A stretch of DNA of 6,234 nucleotides from Ruminococcus sp. (GCA_003446315.1 DMBA01000087.1:1-6234); one strand, 5' to 3'. Positions 1-6,139 are shown, numbered from the stretch's first letter. Numbers and translations are program-made. Notes: a model not told the origin generated them from the letters alone.

Positions 1-114
1 CTTAAGTTGTTGGCATTGCTCCCCTTTCCGCTGTTCAGACCGGCTTGTTTTCGCACCGAAAAACGACGAAAAATCGCAAAGAACCGCCGTTTTCCGCAAA
101 ATCTGTACAAAAGA

Positions 115-148
115 CGGCAGAACGAACAATTTCTGCGAAAATCTGCCG
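115..148. repeat. Inverted repeat, possible stem-loop
   Basis: CGGCAGA (115-121) is complementary to TCTGCCG (142-148), a 7-bp stem with a 20-base loop. A competing 6-bp stem, GCAGAA (117-122) with TTCTGC (131-136), has an 8-base loop. It lies upstream of the predicted promoter, so it would not be in the aconitase leader. It could belong to the end of an upstream transcript. No T-tract follows directly. Confidence 0.35.
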
Positions 149-231
149 GTTTGTTTCATATACTGTCAGATCGCCCCTGTTTTCCCGCTTTTTTCCGTTT
201 TTCCCGAAAAAATTTTTTGCCGTATGTTTCC

Positions 232-258
232 CCTGAATCCGTAAAAAAACGACTCAGG
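232..258. repeat. Interrupted inverted repeat upstream of promoter
   Basis: CCTGA (232-236) pairs with TCAGG (254-258), and inside it CGT (240-242) pairs with ACG (249-251) around an A6 loop (243-248). The stem is short and has unpaired bases. Lying 25 bases upstream of the -35 element, it could be a protein-binding dyad or chance. Confidence 0.3.
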
Positions 259-262
259 ACTG

Positions 263-274
263 CCGGAAATCCGG
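263..274. promoter_or_regulatory. CCGGA-AA-TCCGG dyad just upstream of the -35 box
   Basis: The two 5-base arms (263-267 and 270-274) are perfect inverted repeats separated by AA. They end 8 bases before the predicted -35 hexamer, a position suited to an activator or repressor. The bases match no operator I recognise; in particular they are not Rex-like. Assignment as an operator is inference. Confidence 0.3.
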
Positions 275-282
275 AAAATCAC

Positions 283-312
283 TTGACAGAACAGCCCTTC
301 TTGGTGTAAAAT
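283..312 (+). promoter_or_regulatory. Predicted sigma-A promoter of acn
   Basis: A perfect -35 box TTGACA (283-288) is followed after 18 bases by TAAAAT (307-312), a five-of-six match to the -10 consensus. Transcription would start near 318-320 and give a leader of about 30 bases. Since the genes downstream are tightly packed, this is the best candidate promoter for the whole run. No other stretch in the window combines both hexamers as well. Confidence 0.7.
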
Positions 313-332
313 ATAAGAGTATATTTATAAGA
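312..332. promoter_or_regulatory. A/T-rich dyad and direct repeat over the acn start site
   Basis: TATAA (312-316) and TTATA (325-329) form an inverted repeat with eight bases between them, and TATAAGA occurs directly twice (312-318, 326-332). This covers the predicted transcription start. The shape recalls the ATAA-N7-TTAT dyad bound by the citrate-responsive LysR-type regulator CcpC at aconitase promoters of Bacillus and Listeria, but here the spacing is N8 and no ccpC is visible. Operator function is a guess. Confidence 0.3.
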
Positions 333-349
333 AAGGCAGGAATCAGTTT

Positions 350-2290
350 ATGGGTCTTACCATGACAGAAAAAATCCTCTCCGCACATCTTGTTGAAGGC
401 GAACTGGTTCGCGGTACGGAAATCGGTATCCGCATCGACCAGACCCTGACACAGGACGCAACCGGCACGATGGCTTATCTCGAATTTGAGGCAATGGGTG
501 TGCCGCGTGTCCGCACGGAGCGCTCGGTCGCTTATATCGACCATAATACTCTTCAGAACGGCTTCGAAAATGCCGATGACCACCGCTTCATCGGAAGCTG
601 TGCAAAAAAGCACGGTCTTTATTTCTCCCGTCCCGGCAACGGTATCTGCCATCAGGTGCATCTGGAACGCTTCGGCATCCCCGGCAAGACCCTGATCGGC
701 TCTGACTCCCACACCCCGACCGGCGGCGGTCTCGGTATGCTGGCAATCGGCGCGGGCGGTCTGGATGTTGCTGTTGCAATGGGCGGCGGCGCTTACTACA
801 TCACTTGCCCGAAGGTCGTCAATGTCAAGCTCTCCGGCAAGCTCAGCCCGTGGGTCGCTGCAAAGGATGTCATCCTTGAAGTGCTCCGCAGAATGTCCGT
901 AAAGGGCGGTGTCGGCAAGGTCATCGAGTATACCGGCGAAGGCGTGAAAACACTCACCGTTCCGGAACGTGCAACCATCACCAACATGGGCGCTGAACTC
1001 GGTGCTACTACTTCTATTTTCCCGTCTGATGAAATGACAAAGGCATTCCTGAAGGCACAGCAGCGTGAAGAAGTCTGGATCCCGCTTTGTGCAGACGAAG
1101 ATGCCGTCTATGATGAGGTCATTGAGATTGACCTCTCCAAGCTCGAACCGCTGGCAGCATGTCCGCATTCTCCGGACAATGTCAAGTCTATGTCTGAGAT
1201 CGGCAAGCTCAAGATCGACCAGGTCTGCATCGGTTCCTGCACCAACTCCTCTCTGCTCGATATGATGAAGGTCGCTTACATCCTCAAGGGCAAGACCGTT
1301 CATCCGGATGTTTCTCTTTCCATCGCACCCGGCTCCAAGCAGGTGCTCAATATGATCGCTGCAAACGGCGCACTCGGCGATATGATCGACGCAGGTGCCC
1401 GTATCCTTGAATCGGCATGCGGCCCGTGCATCGGTATGGGTCAGTCCCCGAATTCCGGCGGTATCTCCCTCAGAACCTTTAACCGGAACTTCGAAGGCCG
1501 TTCCGGTACAAAGGACGGTCAGATCTACCTCGTTTCTCCGGAAACGGCTGCCGCTTCTGCACTCACCGGCTATCTCACCGACCCGCGTACCCTCGGCGAT
1601 ATGCCTGAATTCAAGCTGCCGGCTGTCTTCACCGTCAACGACAATATGGTCACACTGCCGGCTGAGGAAAAGGATATGGATTCCGTTGAGATCAAGCTCG
1701 GCCCGAACATCAAGCCCTATCCGGAAACCCACCCGCTGCTCGAAACCATCGACGCGCCGGTTTCCCTCAAGGTCGGCGATAACATCACCACTGACCATAT
1801 CATGCCGGCAGGCGCAAAGATCCTGCCGCTGCGCTCCAATATTCCGAAGATCTCCGAACACTGCTTCGCGGTCTGCGATGAGGAATTCCCCAAGCGTGCA
1901 AAAGCACTCGGTCAGAGCATCATCGTCGGCGGCACAAACTACGGTCAGGGTTCTTCCCGTGAGCACGCTGCGCTTGCGCCGCTTTATCTCGGTGTCAAGG
2001 CTGTCCTCGTGAAGTCCTTTGCCCGTATCCACCGTGCAAACCTCATCAACGCAGGTATTCTCCCGCTGACTTTCGTCAACGAAGCAGACTATGACAAGAT
2101 CGCACAGGGCGATCAGCTCGTGCTCGCCGGTGTCCGCAAAGCCGTTGAGGACGGCAAGACGGAACTCACCGTCGTCAACAAAACAAACGGCGCTGAGATT
2201 CCCGTTCTCTGTGAACTCACCGGCAGAACCAAGGATATCATGCTCGCAGGCGGTCTGCTCGACTATACCAGAGAAGCCCTCAAAGGCTGA
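350..2290 (+). CDS. acn: Aconitate hydratase (aconitase), short ~640-residue form
   Basis: This is a [4Fe-4S] dehydratase that interconverts citrate and isocitrate via cis-aconitate in the cytoplasm, the second step of the TCA cycle. The 646 residues open with MGLTMTEKIL, a typical start for this clade. A substrate-loop motif SDSHTPTGGG lies near 118-127. Cluster ligands are C297 (in IGSCTNS) and C357 and C360 (in SACGPC). The swivel domain begins around 470, with VGDNITTDHIMPAG near 476-488 and GSSREHAALAP near 534-544; S535 and R537 there match the catalytic Ser and a substrate Arg of mitochondrial aconitase. At 646 residues it is much shorter than AcnA (~890) and resembles a LeuC-LeuD-like fusion seen in many anaerobes. 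The start at 350, rather than the ATG at 362, is favoured by family N-termini and by GGCAGG (335-340), nine bases upstream. Homoaconitase or another hydro-lyase is less likely given the icd neighbour. Confidence 0.95.
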   Translation: MGLTMTEKILSAHLVEGELVRGTEIGIRIDQTLTQDATGTMAYLEFEAMGVPRVRTERSVAYIDHNTLQNGFENADDHRFIGSCAKKHGLYFSRPGNGICHQVHLERFGIPGKTLIGSDSHTPTGGGLGMLAIGAGGLDVAVAMGGGAYYITCPKVVNVKLSGKLSPWVAAKDVILEVLRRMSVKGGVGKVIEYTGEGVKTLTVPERATITNMGAELGATTSIFPSDEMTKAFLKAQQREEVWIPLCADEDAVYDEVIEIDLSKLEPLAACPHSPDNVKSMSEIGKLKIDQVCIGSCTNSSLLDMMKVAYILKGKTVHPDVSLSIAPGSKQVLNMIAANGALGDMIDAGARILESACGPCIGMGQSPNSGGISLRTFNRNFEGRSGTKDGQIYLVSPETAAASALTGYLTDPRTLGDMPEFKLPAVFTVNDNMVTLPAEEKDMDSVEIKLGPNIKPYPETHPLLETIDAPVSLKVGDNITTDHIMPAGAKILPLRSNIPKISEHCFAVCDEEFPKRAKALGQSIIVGGTNYGQGSSREHAALAPLYLGVKAVLVKSFARIHRANLINAGILPLTFVNEADYDKIAQGDQLVLAGVRKAVEDGKTELTVVNKTNGAEIPVLCELTGRTKDIMLAGGLLDYTREALKG

Positions 2291-2413
2291 TCTTCCCCGC
2301 TTTCGATTCTGCGATCGCGGTACCGGTCAGGCAGCATTCTTACTGCGGATGCCCGCGCCTGACCGATCCCGCAGCTCCCGCATCCCCCATTATTTCCTAG
2401 GAGGTATTCACCA
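2291..2413 (+). other. acn-icd intergenic region, with icd ribosome binding site
   Basis: These 123 bases separate two genes that otherwise appear co-transcribed. The first two thirds are C/G-rich and structured (see the stem-loop at 2324-2365). The end holds a strong Shine-Dalgarno sequence AGGAGG (2399-2404), nine bases before the icd ATG, which sets the icd start. I see no convincing -35/-10 pair for a separate icd promoter and no small ORF with its own ribosome site. Confidence 0.6.
2324..2365 (+). other. Strong intercistronic stem-loop between acn and icd
   Basis: CGGTCAGGC (2324-2332) is a perfect 9-bp complement of GCCTGACCG (2357-2365). Inside, GCAT (2334-2337) pairs with ATGC (2349-2352). 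Outside, GCGG (2317-2320) can pair with CCGC (2369-2372), so the structure can be extended both ways. No run of T follows, so it is not a standard intrinsic terminator. A role in mRNA processing or stability, or in attenuation between the two enzymes, is possible; dispersed-repeat origin is another option. Confidence 0.6.
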
Positions 2414-3625
2414 ATGGACAAGATCCAAATGACAACCCCACTCGTCGAGATGGACGGTGACGAAATGACGAGAATCCTTTGGCAGTGGATCAAGGATATT
2501 CTCATTACCCCTTACGTTGACCTCAAATCCGAATACTATGACCTCGGTCTGAAAAAACGCGAGGAAACAAAAGATCAGATCACCGTTGACAGCGCAAATG
2601 CTACCCTGAAATACGGCGTTGCCGTCAAGTGCGCTACCATTACACCGAATGCTGCCCGCGTTGAGGAATATAACCTCTCCGAAATGTGGAAGTCCCCCAA
2701 CGGCACCATCCGTGCCATCCTCGACGGTACTGTTTTCCGTACCCCGATCCTCGTCAAGGGTATCACCCCCTATATCCCGACCTGGACAAAGCCCATCACC
2801 ATTGCCCGTCATGCTTACGGCGATGTCTATAAGAACACCGAAATGCAGGTGAAGGGCGGCGGCAAGGCAGAGCTCGTCTGGACCGATAAGGACGGCAATG
2901 AGACACGCCAGCTCATCCATGAGTTCACCGGCGACGGCATCATTCAGGGTCTCCATAACCGCGATGACTCGATCGCAGGTTTCGCAAGATCCTGCTTCAA
3001 TTATGCACTCGACCTCAAACAGGATCTCTGGTTTGCTACAAAGGATACCATTTCTAAAAAGTATGACCACAGATTCAAGGATATCTTCGCTGAGATCTTC
3101 GAGAACGAATATAAGGAGAAATTTGAGGCTGCCGGCATCGAATACTTCTATACCCTCATCGACGATGCGGTTGCCCGCGTTATCCGTTCCAACGGCGGCT
3201 ATATCTGGGCTTGCAAGAACTACGACGGCGATGTGATGTCCGATATGGTTTCCACAGCTTACGGCTCGCTCGCTATGATGACTTCTGTCCTCGTTTCTCC
3301 CAGCGGCGTTTATGAATATGAGGCTGCTCACGGCACCGTTCAGCGCCACTACTATAAGCACCTCAAGGGTGAGGAAACCTCTACCAACTCGGTCGCTACG
3401 ATCTTTGCATGGTCCGGTGCGCTCCGCAAGCGCGGCGAACTCGACAATATCCCCGCTTTGATGGATTATGCCGATAAGCTCGAAGAAGCGACCATCCAGA
3501 CCATCGAAGACGGCATCATGACAGGCGACCTCTATCTGCTCTCCTCGCTCGAAAATAAGCAGAAGGTCAACTCGAAGACATTCCTGGAAGAAATCGGCAA
3601 ACGTCTCGCGGCTAAGCTCCAATAA
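2414..3625 (+). CDS. icd: Isocitrate dehydrogenase, NADP-dependent, eukaryotic-type (IDH1/2-like)
   Basis: This cytoplasmic homodimeric enzyme oxidatively decarboxylates isocitrate to 2-oxoglutarate and makes NADPH. The 403 residues align by eye along their full length with human IDH1: MDGDEMTR (13-20), VKCATITP (71-78), WKSPNGTIR (92-100) and ARHAYGDVY (131-139). R100, R109, R132 and Y139 correspond to the human substrate-binding residues of the same numbers. K210, D250, D273 and D277 match the catalytic Lys and metal-binding Asp positions. HGTVQRHY (306-313) carries R311 and H312 where human R314 and H315 contact the NADP 2'-phosphate, supporting NADP over NAD. No key residue is missing. 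It follows acn after 123 bases with a strong AGGAGG site and ends 14 bases before rex. It takes the product of the upstream gene, so the two form a citrate-to-2-oxoglutarate module that supplies carbon for glutamate. Confidence 0.96.
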   Translation: MDKIQMTTPLVEMDGDEMTRILWQWIKDILITPYVDLKSEYYDLGLKKREETKDQITVDSANATLKYGVAVKCATITPNAARVEEYNLSEMWKSPNGTIRAILDGTVFRTPILVKGITPYIPTWTKPITIARHAYGDVYKNTEMQVKGGGKAELVWTDKDGNETRQLIHEFTGDGIIQGLHNRDDSIAGFARSCFNYALDLKQDLWFATKDTISKKYDHRFKDIFAEIFENEYKEKFEAAGIEYFYTLIDDAVARVIRSNGGYIWACKNYDGDVMSDMVSTAYGSLAMMTSVLVSPSGVYEYEAAHGTVQRHYYKHLKGEETSTNSVATIFAWSGALRKRGELDNIPALMDYADKLEEATIQTIEDGIMTGDLYLLSSLENKQKVNSKTFLEEIGKRLAAKLQ

Positions 3626-3630
3626 GGAGG
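3624..3630 (+). promoter_or_regulatory. rex ribosome binding site overlapping the icd stop codon
   Basis: AAGGAGG at 3624-3630 begins inside the TAA stop of icd (3623-3625) and lies nine bases before the rex ATG at 3640. The overlap supports translation of rex from the same message as icd and fixes the rex start. Confidence 0.8.
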
Positions 3631-3639
3631 CGGCAGACA

Positions 3640-4329
3640 ATGTCCAAACAGGAGATCTCCCCTTCTGTCATCCGGCGGCTCCCGCGCTATCACCGCTTTC
3701 TCGGTGAACTCGCTGAAAAAGGTACCGTCCGGATCTCTTCCAAAGAGCTTTCCAGACAAATGGGTATGACTGCTTCTCAGATCAGGCAGGACCTCAATTG
3801 CTTCGGCGGTTTCGGTCAGCAGGGCTATGGCTATAATGTCCGCGCCCTGCGGGATGAGATCGGACAGATCCTCGGCGTTTCTGCCCATCGCCGCTGTATC
3901 CTGATCGGACTCGGCAACCTCGGACGCGCCATTGCAAGCCATGTCAGCTTTCCGCAGTGCGGCTGCGAATTGATCGGTCTGTTTGACTCCAATCCGTTCG
4001 TCGCCGGCAGAGATATCGAAGGAATGCCCGTGCATCATGCCGATACGCTCCCCGGTTTCTGCCATCAGGAACATCCGGAGCTTGCAATCCTCTGTGTGCC
4101 CGAACATGCTGTTTCGGAACTTGCACAAAAGCTCGTGACGCTCGGTGTCCGTGCGTTCTGGAATTTCAGTCACGGCGATCTCCACTTCGAAGACCCCGCG
4201 ATCCTGGTCGAAAATGTCCATTTGGCTGACAGTCTGCTCACCCTGACCTATGGGCTGGGACATGATGGTTCAGATGATCCCGCAGATCATGCGGTTTCTG
4301 ATAACGGCAATACCACTACCCAATCATAA
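3640..4329 (+). CDS. rex: Redox-sensing transcriptional repressor Rex
   Basis: Rex is a homodimeric cytoplasmic repressor that binds DNA when NAD+ dominates and lets go when NADH rises, controlling fermentation and respiration genes in Gram-positive bacteria. The 229 residues show an N-terminal winged helix (about 5-70), with ISSKELSRQMGMTASQIRQD (32-51) as helix-turn-helix and FGGFGQQGYGYNV (55-67) as wing. A Rossmann domain follows, with GLGNLG (90-95) and the FDSNP acidic strand end (D116). VPEHA (153-157), the WNFSHGD strand (174-180) and the family motif ENVHLADSLLTLTY (191-204) complete it. The last ~23 residues are a polar, Asp-rich tail, making it slightly longer than B. subtilis Rex (215). 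It starts 14 bases after icd, so it is probably co-transcribed with the acn-icd pair. Its DNA targets are not visible; I found no clear TTGTTAA-N4-TTAACAA-like site upstream of acn. Confidence 0.95.
   Translation: MSKQEISPSVIRRLPRYHRFLGELAEKGTVRISSKELSRQMGMTASQIRQDLNCFGGFGQQGYGYNVRALRDEIGQILGVSAHRRCILIGLGNLGRAIASHVSFPQCGCELIGLFDSNPFVAGRDIEGMPVHHADTLPGFCHQEHPELAILCVPEHAVSELAQKLVTLGVRAFWNFSHGDLHFEDPAILVENVHLADSLLTLTYGLGHDGSDDPADHAVSDNGNTTTQS
4280..4294 (+). other. Weak hairpin in the 3' end of rex
   Basis: CCGCA (4280-4284) pairs with TGCGG (4290-4294) around a 5-base loop and is followed by TTTCT. An alternative stem uses ATGAT (4274-4278) and ATCAT (4286-4290). Both are short and lie within coding sequence, so at most a weak pause or partial terminator before the scaffoldin-like gene is implied. 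Chance is a fair explanation. Confidence 0.25.
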
Positions 4330-4334
4330 AACAG

Positions 4335-4340
4335 AAAGGA
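4335..4340 (+). promoter_or_regulatory. Ribosome binding site of the dockerin/cohesin gene
   Basis: AAAGGA at 4335-4340, eight bases before the ATG at 4349, lies in the 19-base gap after the rex stop. It supports this start, which also gives a complete signal peptide. There is no room for an independent promoter in the gap itself; one would have to lie inside rex. Confidence 0.7.
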
Positions 4341-4348
4341 TTTGAGTT

Positions 4349-6007
4349 ATGCGTATCAAAAAAATTCTGGCTGCTGCCGGTGCGCTCAGCATGACAGCTT
4401 CCACCCTGCTCGGCACAGCCGCTTTCCACGTTTCGGCTGCCGACCAGACACTGAAATTTGATATTCGCTCCGGCGAATCAAATGACATCACCATCTCTGC
4501 GGAAGATATCGCTGCCGGCGATTATACCGTTCCGGTCAATATCTATATCCCGGAGAACCCCGGTGTCAACGGCATTCAGCTCAAAATGCAGATCAATGAC
4601 GGTCAGGTCGCTGAGGACGGCTCGTTCGGCAACTATGGACTGTATTTCTCCGATGCTGCACTCGCTTCTCCCTGCTGCTTCGATACTTCCAATGCAGATC
4701 CTGCTTTCCCCAACAGCTTTACCACACCTTCTAAAATGAACCTCACCTGGACCACCGGTCTGGATAAGGTCAATGCAGATGCTTCTGCCGAAGAAGGTAC
4801 CAGCGCATGGGATTCCAGCGTTTCATGGGCTTATGATGCGGCTTTTATGACTGCAAACCTCGTTGTACCCCAGAATACGCCCGCCGGCGATTATACGCTC
4901 GATATCCGCAAGGAACAGTTCGTGAATGCACTGAGCAGCGACAGCGGTACGCCGCGCTACGGCAAGTCTGTCTGCACTTCCTATAACCAGACTTCCGATG
5001 TCGCATTCGAATCCGTTCCGCTGACCGTTCATGTCGCTGCTGCCGATGATAACAACTGGCAGGATTCCTATGAGATCGAAGGTGCCGGTCATTACCTCAT
5101 CGCAGGCGATATCTGCGGCGCTCCCGGCGAAACTGTCCATGTTCCGATCTATGTCTTCAACGACACCGGTACAGCCGGCATGCAGCTCTTCTTCAAGTAC
5201 GATCAGAAGCTCAAAATGACAGGCTTTACCGATCCGATGGACAACTATGCTTACCTGATCGAACCGCAGGGCACACCGGAAGTCTTCCCGGCTTCCTTTA
5301 CCTTCGCAACTTCTGAGAACCTTCTGCCCGAAAACGGAAACGGCAGCATCCTGACCTACCTCGATTTCGTCATTCCGGAAAATGCGGAAGACGGCACGGT
5401 TTATGATGTCGGTTTCTATACCGCAGGAAGCCCCTATAATATCAAGATCATTGACCGCCTGACCACAAAGCTGAATGTCGCGCTCTATGACGGTTCTATC
5501 ACCGTTCTCTCCGACAACAGCACTGCACTGAACCGCACTTCCCTCAACTTCACAGAAGCAGGCGAAACCGCAAACCTGACCCTGTTCAATGCGCCCGGTT
5601 CCGTTACATGGTCATCTTCCGATGAAACCGTCGCAAAGGTCGATCAGAACGGTTTTGTGACCGCTGTCGGCAACGGTAATGCTACCATCACCGCTTCCAA
5701 TAACGGCAACGAATATACATGCAGTGTCAGCGTCGGCTGCCTGTTCGGTGACGTTGATATGAACGGCGATGTCTCCAGCAGCGATGCACAGCTCACCCTG
5801 ATGCACTTCCTCGAAGTCATGAACGGCAATGAGGGTCTGCTCACCGATGCACAGATCGCAATCGCTGATGTTGACGGCGACGGCTCTATCTCGGCTTATG
5901 ATGCACAGTGCATCCTCAGCTACTTCCTTGAGTATACCGTCAGCGCAAACACTGAGATTACCTGGTACGAGATCACCCAGAATCCGAACGCCCCCGGCGC
6001 TCCGTGA
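4349..6007 (+). CDS. Secreted cohesin- and dockerin-containing adaptor scaffoldin-like protein
   Basis: This is probably an exported cellulosome- or amylosome-type adaptor. The 552 residues begin with a signal peptide: MRIKK, a hydrophobic stretch to about 26, then VSA-AD cleavage near 30/31. Module 1 (about 32-230) is a divergent cohesin-like beta domain, with VPVNIYIPENPGVNGIQLKM near 61-80 and a closing strand around 164-187. Module 2 (about 246-388) looks like a true cohesin: GDICGAPGETVHVPIYV (253-269), TAGMQLFFKYD (275-285) and DGSITV (381-386). A Big_2-type Ig fold (about 391-462) with WSSSDETVAKVDQNGFVTAV follows. A dockerin closes it (about 466-530) with two calcium loops, D468-D479 and D507-D518. 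No LPXTG motif, transmembrane anchor or catalytic domain is visible, so attachment would be through the dockerin. It follows rex by 19 bases. No search was run; module 1 is the least certain part, and binding partners are unknown. Confidence 0.85.
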   Translation: MRIKKILAAAGALSMTASTLLGTAAFHVSAADQTLKFDIRSGESNDITISAEDIAAGDYTVPVNIYIPENPGVNGIQLKMQINDGQVAEDGSFGNYGLYFSDAALASPCCFDTSNADPAFPNSFTTPSKMNLTWTTGLDKVNADASAEEGTSAWDSSVSWAYDAAFMTANLVVPQNTPAGDYTLDIRKEQFVNALSSDSGTPRYGKSVCTSYNQTSDVAFESVPLTVHVAAADDNNWQDSYEIEGAGHYLIAGDICGAPGETVHVPIYVFNDTGTAGMQLFFKYDQKLKMTGFTDPMDNYAYLIEPQGTPEVFPASFTFATSENLLPENGNGSILTYLDFVIPENAEDGTVYDVGFYTAGSPYNIKIIDRLTTKLNVALYDGSITVLSDNSTALNRTSLNFTEAGETANLTLFNAPGSVTWSSSDETVAKVDQNGFVTAVGNGNATITASNNGNEYTCSVSVGCLFGDVDMNGDVSSSDAQLTLMHFLEVMNGNEGLLTDAQIAIADVDGDGSISAYDAQCILSYFLEYTVSANTEITWYEITQNPNAPGAP

Positions 6008-6043
6008 TCTTCGTGATATCGTTATCAAAAATATATGCAAGAA

Positions 6044-6072
6044 GGCTGCACAGCTTCTATGGTTGTGCAGCC
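6044..6072. terminator. Stem-loop after the dockerin gene, likely terminator
   Basis: GGCTGCACA (6044-6052) pairs perfectly with TGTGCAGCC (6064-6072). Counting G-T pairs the stem reaches 12 bp with a 5-base loop. It begins 37 bases after the stop codon. On the + strand the tail is only weakly T-rich (CCTGCTTGTAG), whereas on the - strand the flank reads TTCTTGCATATATTTTTG. It may therefore stop transcripts arriving from the right at least as well. Terminator for the run is the best reading. Confidence 0.7.
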
Positions 6073-6139
6073 CCTGCTTGTAGATAAAGTTCGCTGTTCT
6101 GATTTAGAATCACACAAGAGAGGTAAAAAGATTGATAAT

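Larger units (their letters stand above)
1..282. other. Upstream non-coding region, no convincing gene
   Basis: I see no supportable gene here. The longest open frame (7-309, 100 codons) is very rich in Arg, Lys, Phe and Pro, has no recognisable motif, and runs through the promoter of the next gene, so it is probably chance. The stretch is full of short A and T runs, including a perfect AAAAAATTTTTT block at 207-218 that would be expected to bend DNA. It contains several small inverted repeats (115-121 with 142-148; 232-236 with 254-258; 263-267 with 270-274). It may include the 3' end of an upstream transcript and upstream control DNA for aconitase, but nothing decides this. Confidence 0.6.

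Noticed and set aside
151..170. Possible Rex operator (TTGTTTCATATACTGTCA)
   Set aside because: The left half begins TTGT, but the right half lacks the TnACAA arm, so there is no true dyad.
7..309. 100-codon open frame in the upstream region
   Set aside because: Basic, Phe/Pro-rich low-information translation with no ribosome site; it runs through the -35 and into the -10 region of the acn promoter.
362..364. Alternative aconitase start at the second ATG
   Set aside because: Family members usually begin MGLT..., and the ribosome site is spaced better for position 350.
1395..2012. 205-codon + strand open frame within acn in another frame
   Set aside because: Its Ser/Arg/Pro-rich translation is typical of an out-of-frame reading of GC-biased DNA, and it has no ribosome site.
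254..2032. 592-codon open frame on the - strand opposite acn
   Set aside because: It is antisense to a full-length aconitase with every catalytic motif intact. Its translation is Asp/Arg/Cys/His-rich with no family motif, as expected when a codon-biased gene is read backwards.
2324..2365. Iron-responsive-element-like hairpin for aconitase binding
   Set aside because: The loop lacks the CAGUGN sequence and there is no bulged C at the required place, so an IRE is not supported.
2324..2365. Intrinsic terminator splitting acn from icd
   Set aside because: The stem is strong, but no T-tract follows; the next bases are ATCCCGCAGCTCCC.
2408..3640. 410-codon open frame on the - strand opposite icd
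   Set aside because: It mirrors icd almost exactly in extent, has no recognisable domain or ribosome site, and icd itself is unmistakable.
3532..4263. 243-codon open frame on the - strand opposite rex
   Set aside because: It overlaps the well-supported rex and the end of icd and shows no motif; a shadow of codon bias.
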